From assembly GCA_964473155.1 (NCBI GenBank), contig CAYYNT010000025.1, positions 1 to 51,124 of the forward strand: a stretch of DNA of 51,124 bases. Direction: 5' to 3'. The DNA comes from JAJFUG01 sp964473155. GTDB lineage: Bacteria; Gemmatimonadota; Glassbacteria; GWA2-58-10. A program made the position numbers and the translations under genes. The notes under the pieces were generated by a model. It had not been told where the DNA came from and made no database searches. It worked only from the letters and a program-made list of their open reading frames with translations. Shown here in pieces: positions 8,488 through 16,037 of this stretch. Every line of letters begins with the position of its first letter. Position 1 is the stretch's first letter.

Positions 8488-9090
8488 TCAAAGCATCGCC
8501 TCCATGTACGGTCGCATCACCTTTCCCACGCGGCATAGACGCCCAAAGGACACAAGGTCATCGGCCGTTGCCTTTTTCTGGCGCAGACAATCCCGCAGAG
8601 CTTCGAGCGCCACATCGAGGCCGATCTTGCCACGGTACTTGAAACAGTCCGCTACGGTCTTTGCCGGGCTGAAAACCCGGATGTCCACCCCCCCGATGTT
8701 GTGGACCTCCACACCCTGGGTCAGCGTTGAAACGGAGTAGTGTACCGCCCGGATGCGGACAGTATCGATCTTTGGCGTTCGCGCTTTGTGCCCAACCGCC
8801 AGCCACACTTGGAACGGCGTCTGTGTGGTCAGGCCGTGATATTGAAGCGCCGATAGCAGGCAGATTACTCCTGACGGCGCATACTTGCACACTTCGGCGA
8901 AGCTGCGATGTTCCGCTTGCATCGCATCCGGGAGGCAATACATGCCGCGTGCGACCTTGGAGAGCATCCCGCGCTTATACGCCATGTTGAGGTACTGGCG
9001 CGATAGGCCGATCTCAGCCAGGTCAGCGGGTCGAAGAAGCCCCTTTTCGCGAGCAAGCCGGACTATTCGTTTTAGAGGAGTGGATTCCAT
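8488..9090 (-). CDS. AbiEi-family antitoxin/transcriptional regulator (upstream of SIR2 gene)
   Basis: About 200 residues. An N-terminal winged helix (MESTPLKRIVRLAREKGLL... RPADLAEIGLSRQYLNMAYKRGMLSKVARGMYCLPD) is followed by the AbiEi core (GVICLLSALQYHGLTTQTPFQVWLAV) and the C-terminal part (VFSPAKTVADCFKYRGKIGLDVALEALRDCL). AbiEi proteins bind inverted repeats in their own promoter and antagonise the AbiEii nucleotidyltransferase. Here the next gene is not AbiEii but a SIR2-like protein, which makes this an unusual pairing. I place the start at 9090, not at the further-upstream ATG (9165), because family alignments begin here and because a promoter lies in the upstream extension. The transcript may be leaderless. 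Confidence 0.82.
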   Translation of the reverse strand: MESTPLKRIVRLAREKGLLRPADLAEIGLSRQYLNMAYKRGMLSKVARGMYCLPDAMQAEHRSFAEVCKYAPSGVICLLSALQYHGLTTQTPFQVWLAVGHKARTPKIDTVRIRAVHYSVSTLTQGVEVHNIGGVDIRVFSPAKTVADCFKYRGKIGLDVALEALRDCLRQKKATADDLVSFGRLCRVGKVMRPYMEAML

Positions 9091-9095
9091 ATTGA

Positions 9096-9144
9096 TATAT
9101 ACAAAACGTCGGCAATTATTGTCAAGTGCCGACACTTTGTATAT
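9096..9144 (-). promoter_or_regulatory. Promoter and 18 bp palindromic operator of the AbiEi-SIR2 unit
   Basis: The arms ATATACAAAACGTCGGCA (9097-9114) and TGCCGACACTTTGTATAT (9127-9144) are inverted copies with 2 mismatches and a 12 bp spacer. On the minus strand TTGACA (9125-9120) and TATATA (9101-9096) are spaced 18 bp. The -35 box lies in the spacer and the -10 box overlaps one arm, so a bound dimer would block RNA polymerase. Only 5 bases separate the -10 box from the ATG at 9090, so transcription would begin at or next to the start codon, with no ribosome binding site. Confidence 0.75.
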
Positions 9145-9217
9145 TGCTGCACTTAAAAAGGTCACTCCAGAATCGCGCGTAGTTCATTGGCAGATTTTGA
9201 TCAGCGGATGGCAAGCT

Positions 9218-9994
9218 TCACTCCATCTGCTCCAAAAACTGACGGAACAGCAGCACCTTGTTTTTCTCCCGTGCGTCGAACAGAAACGGCTCGACATCCC
9301 GTGCCAGCTCGGAAAAGTTCAAAGAATGGCTTTTTTCCAGCAAAAACGCCTTCAGTTGCGGCTGAGATTCCACGCCGAGGTTTTTCCTCAGGTAGCCCCA
9401 GTCCGGTTGCGCGCCGAGGCCGTAGAGGAACACGATATCAAAAAAATCCCGTCCCTTGGCGCGCTTGCGGTTCGTGGTGGCGAATATCTTCTGTGCCAGT
9501 AGTATATTCTTTGGTACGACATTAATCTGTGTGAAAACCTCGAACCTGTTCAGGATCGGCTTGTCCGGCATGTAGTCGTAGTGCTGCGGCTCGGTGTCCA
9601 CCTGGATCAGGATTTTCTGCTCAGTCCGCCCGGCCAGGCCGGTGTCGTACAGCAGCCCAGGGATACGGATTTTCAGGCGGTAGGCCGATTTGGTCCTGGA
9701 GCTGATTTCCACCTCCAGCCCCTCCAGCTCCAGGTCTTTCTTGATTATCTCCCCCAGACCGGCGAACTCGTCCTCTCCCAGGTTAAAATTGTCGAAATCC
9801 AGATCCTCCGAGAACCGTCTGCCACCGTGCACAAGACGCAACGCAGTGCCGCCCAGGAAGGCCATCTTGTCCGCCGCCTCGCTGTTGAAAAGGCTGTTCA
9901 GGATTTTGCATTGCAGGTATTCCTTGAGCAGGCTTTCCGGGAAAGCGCGCAGGGCCTGCGGGTATTGCTCCAGGATTTGGCTCAGACTAAGCAT
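9218..9994 (-). CDS. AbiEii nucleotidyltransferase toxin
   Basis: 258 residues. This is the toxin of a type IV toxin-antitoxin / abortive infection system. The AbiEii family transfers nucleotides with a DNA-polymerase-beta-type fold and causes reversible growth arrest. Motif I is GGTALRL (48-54) with FSEDLDF (61-67), giving the metal-binding Asp64 and Asp66. A later Lys/Arg-rich region, LLAQKIFATTNRKRAKGRDFFDI, matches the family motifs III and IV. The start overlaps the end of the upstream AbiEi gene by 8 bp, the usual translationally coupled order. It seems complete. Confidence 0.92.
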   Translation of the reverse strand: MLSLSQILEQYPQALRAFPESLLKEYLQCKILNSLFNSEAADKMAFLGGTALRLVHGGRRFSEDLDFDNFNLGEDEFAGLGEIIKKDLELEGLEVEISSRTKSAYRLKIRIPGLLYDTGLAGRTEQKILIQVDTEPQHYDYMPDKPILNRFEVFTQINVVPKNILLAQKIFATTNRKRAKGRDFFDIVFLYGLGAQPDWGYLRKNLGVESQPQLKAFLLEKSHSLNFSELARDVEPFLFDAREKNKVLLFRQFLEQME

Positions 9995-10607
9995 CGTTTT
10001 CCACCGTGGTTAAAAACAGCTTGGCCCGGCGCTGCAAGCTCTTTTGTGCAAAGGCTCCGGCCAGCTCGGCCAACCGCTTGGGATTGACCTGCTCGGCGAA
10101 TTGGCCGCGGTCAATCCGCAGCGACCGGAAATCATCCGCGCTTTGCAGCGATGGCGTGAAATAGAGATAGTCCAGCAGGGCCTTCTCCGGCTCCGCCAGC
10201 AAAACCTTCCGGTTGCCCAACTCAAGCAGACGGTAGCCGAAAAACAGACCCGGCTTCAGGTGACGGTAGCTGAACCCGCCCAGCGAGGTGTCGAACCTGA
10301 TTGTCTTGCGCGTGCTGACCGAGGTGATCTGGAACGTCTCCTCCGGGATCAGGCCGTAATACTTGAGCGCCGCCTCCAGCGAGACATACGAGGGTGGGTA
10401 AATCCGGTTGGCCGCGTGGAACAGGAACTGACGGTCCACCGGTTGCCCGGCCAGCAGGTAAAAGCCCCGGTGGACCTTGCTCAGGTAATCCTTCTTGGCC
10501 CAGCGGTCCAATTGACGGTACGACAAATCCGGCGCGGCTTTCCGCACGTCCTGCAGGGACACGAGCGGAAAGGGCGCGAGCCGCTTTCTGAATTCGATTA
10601 TGTTCAT
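9987..10607 (-). CDS. AbiEi-family antitoxin (cognate of AbiEii)
   Basis: About 206 residues. The N-terminal winged helix includes SLQDVRKAAPDLSYRQLDRWAKKDYLSKVHRGFYLL, and the C-terminal domain includes VSLEAALKYYGLIPE and LLAEPEKALLDYLYF. It should neutralise the adjacent AbiEii and repress its own promoter. The start at 10607 (MNIIEF) has GGAG about 8 bases upstream within the operator. The ATG at 10628 would lie inside the palindrome and has no ribosome site. It overlaps abiEii by 8 bp. Confidence 0.9.
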   Translation of the reverse strand: MNIIEFRKRLAPFPLVSLQDVRKAAPDLSYRQLDRWAKKDYLSKVHRGFYLLAGQPVDRQFLFHAANRIYPPSYVSLEAALKYYGLIPEETFQITSVSTRKTIRFDTSLGGFSYRHLKPGLFFGYRLLELGNRKVLLAEPEKALLDYLYFTPSLQSADDFRSLRIDRGQFAEQVNPKRLAELAGAFAQKSLQRRAKLFLTTVENDA

Positions 10608-10677
10608 AATATTTCTCCAAAGGGACATTATTGTCCTTTAGTGGAAATATTATAGCTAATCGAGAGTGCAAAAGCAA
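10608..10677 (-). promoter_or_regulatory. abiE promoter with 20 bp palindromic operator
   Basis: On the minus strand TTGCTT (10677-10672) and TATAAT (10654-10649) are spaced 17 bp. Immediately downstream the arms AATATTTCTCCAAAGGGACA (10608-10627) and its near-complement (10632-10651, 4 mismatches) flank a 4 bp spacer. The operator covers the expected transcription start and the ribosome binding site, fitting the negative autoregulation known for AbiEi. Confidence 0.8.
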
Positions 10678-10992
10678 CAGTAAAGGCCTCATTTCCTCTC
10701 CTGACTCTTATCCAGGCCGGCCAGCCTCTGCACCAGCAGAAAACTGATCGCGAATCTGTCCAGAGTCAAAACCAGGAACATATCCTTATCCGTTCACTCA
10801 CACACCGTGTTAAAGAAGCAAAGCCCAGGCATTGGCTTGGAGTCTTTTGGGGTTGGTGTACAAGATTTTCCTATGTTCATTATTATTGTATAAAAATATT
10901 GCCGTAAGATGGCAAGGTCTTAAGATTAAGTGACGCGGAATTAAGCTGATTTCAAGGCCTGACCATACAAACAAGCTGTCAGAGGAGGAAGC
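10678..10992. other. Intergenic region between abiE and the esterase gene
   Basis: About 315 bases, AT-richer than the flanks. The only reading frame of note is a 30-codon one on the minus strand (10689-10781) with AAGG directly against its ATG, which I do not consider a gene. GGAGGAAGC just before 10993 is the ribosome site of the next gene. I see no hairpin terminator or confident promoter here. Confidence 0.5.
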
Positions 10993-12987
10993 ATGAAGCG
11001 CATACGCGTATCGATGGTTTTTCTGTTGCTCATCCTGGCAAATGCCAGTCTCTCCTTCGCCTGGACCGCGGATTATACCGCACTGCAGGATTTTTTCGTG
11101 CGGGTGACACGCGAACGCTACGAAAACCTGTTCACGAACCTGAAATCGCAGTCAGACTGGCAGGCGCGGCGCGCAGAGGTGAAACTTGGCCTGGACCGCA
11201 TGCTCGGATTCGACCGTGCCTGGCCGGAGACTCCCCCCGAGGCGACAATCACCCACCGCGTGGAACGTCCGGACTACACACTCGAATGCCTGGTCCTCAA
11301 AGTCGCTCCGGGACTTTACTGCACCGCCAACCTTTACCTGCCGAAGAAAGGCGCGAAGCCTTATCCGTTCATTATCTACCAGAGCGGGCACTCTCCAAAC
11401 GGCCCGTACGGCAACAAGAGCCAGTTCAAGCACCATGGGGCCTGGTTCGCCGCGCGCGGTATCGCGGTGCTGATCACCGACACGATAGAAATGGGCGAGC
11501 TTAAAGTCACGCACCACGGGCCGTACTATTATGAATGGTACGACTGGTACAGCCGCGGGTACTCTCCGCTTTCGGCCGAGATATTCAATGCTCGCCGGGC
11601 GATAGACTACCTGGTCACCCGTCCGGAGCTGGACCCGCAGCGGATCGGGGCCACCGGCATCTCCGGCGGCGGGGTCTGCACGTTTTTCCTGGCCGCCACC
11701 GACCCGCGGGTGAAAGCCGCCGCTCCGGTGAGCGGAGAATGCAGCACCCTGGGGCATATCGAGGGACGCCTGGCGGTGCAGCACTGCGACTGCATGTACT
11801 CGGTCAACGGCGCCGGGCTGATGTTCTCGGAGATAGGCGCTCTTATGGCTCCGCGCGCGATGCTGATGTGCAACGCCACGGCCGATCCGCTCTACCCGAT
11901 GCCGTATTTCAACCAGCTCGTGGACAAGATGCGGGTGGTGTACAAGCTGTACACTGCCTCGGACAGCCTGAACACGGCCACCGCTCCGGGCGGACACGCG
12001 GACAGCGAGACGATCCGTCTGCCGGTGTACGAGTTTTTCCTGCGTGAGTTCCTGGGCAGCAAAGAAAAAATAACCAGTCACGGAGCGGTGGACACCCTGC
12101 CGGATGCCGAGCTGCTGTGCATGCGCGATGGTTATCCACTGGATGAGCGCCTGACCCGCGTACATGAGGAGTTCATGCCAAAGCGCGGCGGCACAGTCCC
12201 CCGGCAGTGGAGCGCCGAGGCCCGTCAGGCCCGCTGCGCGGAGGTGATAAACCAGTTGCGTGAGCGCGTGTTCGCCGCGCTGCCGCAGGATGCGCCTGCG
12301 CCTGAATTGTCGCGCGCCGCGGACGGCGCACTGTGGGGCCGCAGACTGGAGAAGGCCGATTACCAGGCCCTGCCCGGCGTGACGGTCCGGGCGAGCCTGT
12401 CGCTGCCGGAGAAAGCCGCTCCGGGGAGCAGGATGCCGGCCGTGCTGGTGGTAAAGGACGGTAGCGGGACGATCTGGGACAATCTGGGCGCGACCGACCC
12501 GCGAGCGATGGCCTGGGGAGACAGGGTGGCGCTGAGTATCGAGCCGCTGGATACGCGCAGCCGCACCCTGGAGGACAGCCTGGCGCACCAGATGCGCCGT
12601 CAGGCCGTGATCGCGGGGTACAGTTTTGATGGTATCCGCATTTTCGAGATTATGCAGGGGATTAAGGCCCTGCGCGCCCTGCCGGAGGTGGACCCAGAAC
12701 GGGTGATTCTGTACGGCAGGGGCGAGATGGGAATCAATGCCCTGTACGCGGCGCTGCTGGACGGCAAGGTGGAGCGGGTGATCCTGGAAAGCCCGACCGG
12801 CTCACATCTGGAGGGGCCGTATTATCCGCAGGTGCTCACCGTGACCGATATCCCGGAGGTGACCGCCCTGCTGGCCGGGAAGGTGCGGGTGACCGGCAAC
12901 CTTCCGATCGAGATCGAGCAGGCCCTGGGACGGCTCTCGCCGCCTGTGACAGCGCAGCGGGCGAACCTGGCCGAATGCCTGGAATGA
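10993..12987 (+). CDS. Secreted acetyl-xylan-esterase-like alpha/beta hydrolase, two-domain
   Basis: 664 residues with a clear signal peptide (MKRIRVSMVFLLLILANASLSFA). The first alpha/beta-hydrolase half has the nucleophile elbow GISGGG (Ser224) and a following TDPRVKAAAPVSG strand. GGHADSE (about residue 335) probably supplies the His. The second half (from about 440) repeats the fold, but its elbow reads LYGRGEMG, with Gly where the Ser should be, so it looks like a catalytically dead copy. Enzymes of this type remove acetyl or other ester groups from plant polysaccharides. GGAGGAAGC lies just upstream of the ATG, and a strong terminator follows at 13017. Confidence 0.78.
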   Translation: MKRIRVSMVFLLLILANASLSFAWTADYTALQDFFVRVTRERYENLFTNLKSQSDWQARRAEVKLGLDRMLGFDRAWPETPPEATITHRVERPDYTLECLVLKVAPGLYCTANLYLPKKGAKPYPFIIYQSGHSPNGPYGNKSQFKHHGAWFAARGIAVLITDTIEMGELKVTHHGPYYYEWYDWYSRGYSPLSAEIFNARRAIDYLVTRPELDPQRIGATGISGGGVCTFFLAATDPRVKAAAPVSGECSTLGHIEGRLAVQHCDCMYSVNGAGLMFSEIGALMAPRAMLMCNATADPLYPMPYFNQLVDKMRVVYKLYTASDSLNTATAPGGHADSETIRLPVYEFFLREFLGSKEKITSHGAVDTLPDAELLCMRDGYPLDERLTRVHEEFMPKRGGTVPRQWSAEARQARCAEVINQLRERVFAALPQDAPAPELSRAADGALWGRRLEKADYQALPGVTVRASLSLPEKAAPGSRMPAVLVVKDGSGTIWDNLGATDPRAMAWGDRVALSIEPLDTRSRTLEDSLAHQMRRQAVIAGYSFDGIRIFEIMQGIKALRALPEVDPERVILYGRGEMGINALYAALLDGKVERVILESPTGSHLEGPYYPQVLTVTDIPEVTALLAGKVRVTGNLPIEIEQALGRLSPPVTAQRANLAECLE

Positions 12988-13016
12988 CCGGTGAAAAATA
13001 GTTCAGAGCGATAATA

Positions 13017-13053
13017 GAAAAAGCCGCGCCCCGTCACGGGGCGCGGCTTTTCT
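13017..13053. terminator. Bidirectional terminator between convergent genes
   Basis: A long GC-rich perfect stem, AAGCCGCGCCCCG with CGGGGCGCGGCTT, has A-rich sequence on its left and TTTT on its right. It can therefore end both the esterase gene and the convergent jelly-roll gene (stop at 13071). Confidence 0.9.
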
Positions 13054-13070
13054 GATTAAAAAGCAACTGT

Positions 13071-13907
13071 TCAGGGCTGTTTCCTTTCCAGCGGTCCGAT
13101 GTATTCCGTGCTGATAACAACATCGTCGAACCAGCAGGTGTTGTCCTGGCGGGCCTGATGGATGTAGACATCCAGAGTCAGTGAATTGATCCGCAGTATG
13201 TCCGAATCGCGCCAGCGGAACCCCCCCTGACGGTATAGCTCCTTCCCGTCCACCCAGAACGCCTGCTCGCCGTCAGGCTTGCCCGGAGTGTTGAGCTTGA
13301 GCATGATCTCGAAGCAGTACCACTTTCCGCGCTCGATAACGAAAGGCGTCTCGGGTTCGAAACGGTTGCCCCAGTAATGCACGCTGTCGCCGGAGATTGT
13401 CATCTCCGGCCAGTAGGTGTACGTGCCGATCACGCCCGGTGGCGGGTACTTGCCCTGATGGACATCCGGTTCGAGGTTGGTCACGGCGAAATCATCACCT
13501 TTGGGCCGGATCCCGGCCTTGCCGAACGCCGACCATTTGTTATCCGTCCGGGAGCAGGAAACAACGCACCAGTGCATATGCGGCCCCTGGTTGAAGTCCT
13601 CGGCGAAACGAGCGTACCAGCGGAAATAAGCCTTTTCCACGCCGGGAAGGAAAAAATGGCGCAGATTGGCATCGCCAGCCTGGCCGCCGTTTTCCGGCGC
13701 GGTCAGGCGGAACGACTGCTTGCCGGAATGCACGTACTCCGGCCGGGTTTCAAATCCGCCGCGCCTCGAGGAGTCGACATTAGTTTCCCAGCGCGCGGTG
13801 TTGAGCGCCGTGGATTCAAAATCCTCGTGTAGAAGGACCTGGGCGTGGAGAGAAATAGGTAGTACAAGGAATAGAATAAATAACAACCAAATGAATTTAC
13901 TGTTCAT
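13071..13907 (-). CDS. Secreted jelly-roll (concanavalin-A-like) protein, paralogue 1
   Basis: 278 residues. A signal peptide (FIWLLFILFLVLPISLHAQ) precedes a single beta-rich domain opening with LLHEDFES. Diagnostic segments are YVHSGKQSFRL, YFRWYARFAEDFNQGPHMHW, the GKYPPPG turn, YWPEM, GEQAFWVDGKE and DNTCWFDDVVIS. The alternation resembles polysaccharide-lyase/LamG-type beta-sandwiches, but I cannot name a catalytic pair. Two homologues lie at 15022 and 16038. GAGGAG lies 6 bases before the ATG. A role in binding or degrading a polysaccharide is inferred from fold and neighbours. Confidence 0.65.
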   Translation of the reverse strand: MNSKFIWLLFILFLVLPISLHAQVLLHEDFESTALNTARWETNVDSSRRGGFETRPEYVHSGKQSFRLTAPENGGQAGDANLRHFFLPGVEKAYFRWYARFAEDFNQGPHMHWCVVSCSRTDNKWSAFGKAGIRPKGDDFAVTNLEPDVHQGKYPPPGVIGTYTYWPEMTISGDSVHYWGNRFEPETPFVIERGKWYCFEIMLKLNTPGKPDGEQAFWVDGKELYRQGGFRWRDSDILRINSLTLDVYIHQARQDNTCWFDDVVISTEYIGPLERKQP

Positions 13908-14067
13908 GGTATCTCCTCATAAACAGGTGATTATTATTACGTGTCGAAGGAAAGCCGTATCTTGTCCGCTGCACTAATTGCCTGCGATCATATTGCGGTT
14001 AAGTATTCATAGTGTTATCATGGAACGTGGTTTGTCCAAAACGGTATCGATATTGTAAGGAGTGATA

Positions 14068-14895
14068 GTGGCTACAGAGTTGATTATATATGCTGACGAA
14101 TCAGAAAAAAAGGGAACATATTACTCCAATTTTTTTGGCGCAGCTCTTGTGGCCTCAAATGATTTGAGTCTTTCGACACGAAGGTTGGAATCAATCAAAC
14201 GAAGAGAAAACCTTTACCAAGAGATTAAATGGGGTAAAGTTACAGAGAACTATTTGAATAAATATATTGCAGTTATTGATGAATTTTTCGATATGGTTTC
14301 GTCAAATGTTATAAAAATCAGGATTATGTTTACTGACAATAGGTTTGAACCACAAAATCTGACTCGCGACCAAATTGAGAATGAATACTATATTCTCTAT
14401 TACCATTTGTTCAAACTTGCTTTCGGTTTTCAGTACCATGATATAACACCGTTACCTGTGCGATGCAGAATTTATCTTGACGATTTGCCTGACACAAAGG
14501 AGAAAGCGAAAAGATTCAAAGACTTCTTAAAACGTCTTGATTCCATTCCGTTACTGGAAGGGAGAATATTATTTGATCAAGAGCAGATAGCCGAAGTTAA
14601 CTCTCATGATCACATTATTTTACAATGTCTTGATATTGTTCTCGGGGCGATGAATTTTCGGTTGAATAGAAAACACCTGCTTAGGCCTTCTGGAGCTAAT
14701 ACAAGAGGGAAAAGGACTATCGCTAAAGAGAAACTATACAGACATATTAACAGAAGAATAAGGGAAATATATCCAGGATTCAACATAGGGATGACAACAG
14801 GCAGACATAAAATTGAAGACCTTTGGAATCATCAATATCGCCATTGGTGTTTCAAACCAAGCGATTACGTATTTGTTCCAAGAGATGAAAAATAA
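14068..14895 (+). CDS. DUF3800 family protein (RNase-H-like fold)
   Basis: 275 residues. The N-terminal YADESEKKG strand with its acidic pair, LDDL in the centre and HDHIILQCLDIVLGAM near the C-terminus are the landmarks of DUF3800 proteins. These are predicted RNase-H-like nucleases often found in mobile or defence regions; the biochemical role is not established. I start at the GTG at 14068 because AAGGAG ends 5-6 bases before it; the GTG at 14062 overlaps that site. The gene and its flanks (about 13910-15020) are strikingly AT-rich compared with the GC-rich jelly-roll genes on both sides, and it runs against them, so it is probably a recent insertion. Confidence 0.72.
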   Translation: MATELIIYADESEKKGTYYSNFFGAALVASNDLSLSTRRLESIKRRENLYQEIKWGKVTENYLNKYIAVIDEFFDMVSSNVIKIRIMFTDNRFEPQNLTRDQIENEYYILYYHLFKLAFGFQYHDITPLPVRCRIYLDDLPDTKEKAKRFKDFLKRLDSIPLLEGRILFDQEQIAEVNSHDHIILQCLDIVLGAMNFRLNRKHLLRPSGANTRGKRTIAKEKLYRHINRRIREIYPGFNIGMTTGRHKIEDLWNHQYRHWCFKPSDYVFVPRDEK

Positions 14896-15021
14896 AACCC
14901 CATCTTCGCTACCTAAATACCCAGCGTGGCACGTTGGGCTTCGCGAAAGACAGGGTTATATAATATATATAATATTCTGATGCATTTTGTCAATAGCTGT
15001 ATAGACCTATCCTAACCTCAC

Positions 15022-15864
15022 CTAATTTTCCTTCACCGGCCCTATATACCCGTTCGATATTTTCACGTCATCGAACCAGCAGGTGTTGTCCTTGCGGGAC
15101 TGGTGCACGTACACGTCCAGCATCATCGAGTTGAGCTTGAGGTCCTCCGTGTCGCGCCAGCGGATTCCGGTCTGGTGGTAAATCTTTTTCCCGTCCACCC
15201 AGAACGCCTGCTCGCCGTCATTCCGGCCGGGCTTGTTCAGCTTGACCATCACCTCGTAGCAGTACCAGCGGCCGCGCTCCGGAACGAGAGGCTCCTCCGG
15301 GGCGAACATATTGCCCCAGTAGTGGCCGTCCTTGTCCCTTTTCATCTCCGGGAAATAGGAATAGAACCCCAGCCGTCCGGGGGGCGGGAACTTGCCCCAG
15401 TCGCGCCACGTGTCCAGGAAAGTCCAGAAGAAATCCTTCCCCGTGGGCCTGCGTCCGGCCGTGCTGTCGTAGCAGGACCACTTGTCGTCCACCCGGCTGC
15501 CGCCGAAAATGACCCAGTGCATCAGATTGCCCTGGTCGAAATCCTCGGCGAACCGGGCGTACCAGCGGAAATAGCAACTGTCGACTCCGGGCATGAAAAA
15601 GCGGCGTATGTTGGAGCCGTTTTCCTGCCCGTTGTTGGCCCGGCTGGTCAGACGGAAAGACCTTTTGCCCGAGTGAACAAACTCGGGCCGGGTTTCGTAC
15701 CCGCTGGTGACCGAGTCGCCGAACTCCCAGTACAGGACCCAGTCGCCCTGAAGGCTGCCGTCCTCGAAGTCCTCATCCAGGATCAGCTCGCCCGCAGCAG
15801 CGGGGAATGAAAATACGGTAAGAAGAAGCCACAGCAGAAGGCAGCCTGCAAAACGAGGCGGCAT
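15022..15864 (-). CDS. Secreted jelly-roll (concanavalin-A-like) protein, paralogue 2
   Basis: 280 residues with a signal peptide (CLLLWLLLTVFSFPAAAGE). It shares the whole domain with its neighbours: LILDEDFEDGSL, FVHSGKRSFRL, CYFRWYARFAEDFDQGNLMHW, WGKFPPPG, YFPEM, HYWGNMFAPEEPLVPERGRWYCYEVM, GEQAFWVDGKK and NTCWFDD. It is closer to paralogue 3 than to paralogue 1, sharing GHYWGNMFAPEEP and the DTWR.WGKFPPPGRL stretch. No catalytic residues can be assigned with confidence. Confidence 0.65.
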   Translation of the reverse strand: MPPRFAGCLLLWLLLTVFSFPAAAGELILDEDFEDGSLQGDWVLYWEFGDSVTSGYETRPEFVHSGKRSFRLTSRANNGQENGSNIRRFFMPGVDSCYFRWYARFAEDFDQGNLMHWVIFGGSRVDDKWSCYDSTAGRRPTGKDFFWTFLDTWRDWGKFPPPGRLGFYSYFPEMKRDKDGHYWGNMFAPEEPLVPERGRWYCYEVMVKLNKPGRNDGEQAFWVDGKKIYHQTGIRWRDTEDLKLNSMMLDVYVHQSRKDNTCWFDDVKISNGYIGPVKEN

Positions 15865-16037
15865 GGCGACGCTCCGGGAAGGGGAAAGGATGTATGTGGA
15901 TATGTCTGAATATAAGCAGCCGGGTTTGGATTGTTAAGTCTGTCGCTCCGTTCCTCTCTTATAAAAGGCGCCGGGCACAAAATGGCCCCGCAGTCATCCG
16001 CCACGGCGTAAGATTACGGAAGCGCTTGAGCATTTGA

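Noticed and set aside
10689..10781. 30-codon minus-strand frame in the intergenic region
   Set aside because: The AAGG motif touches the ATG, leaving no spacing, and no helix, motif or terminator supports it.
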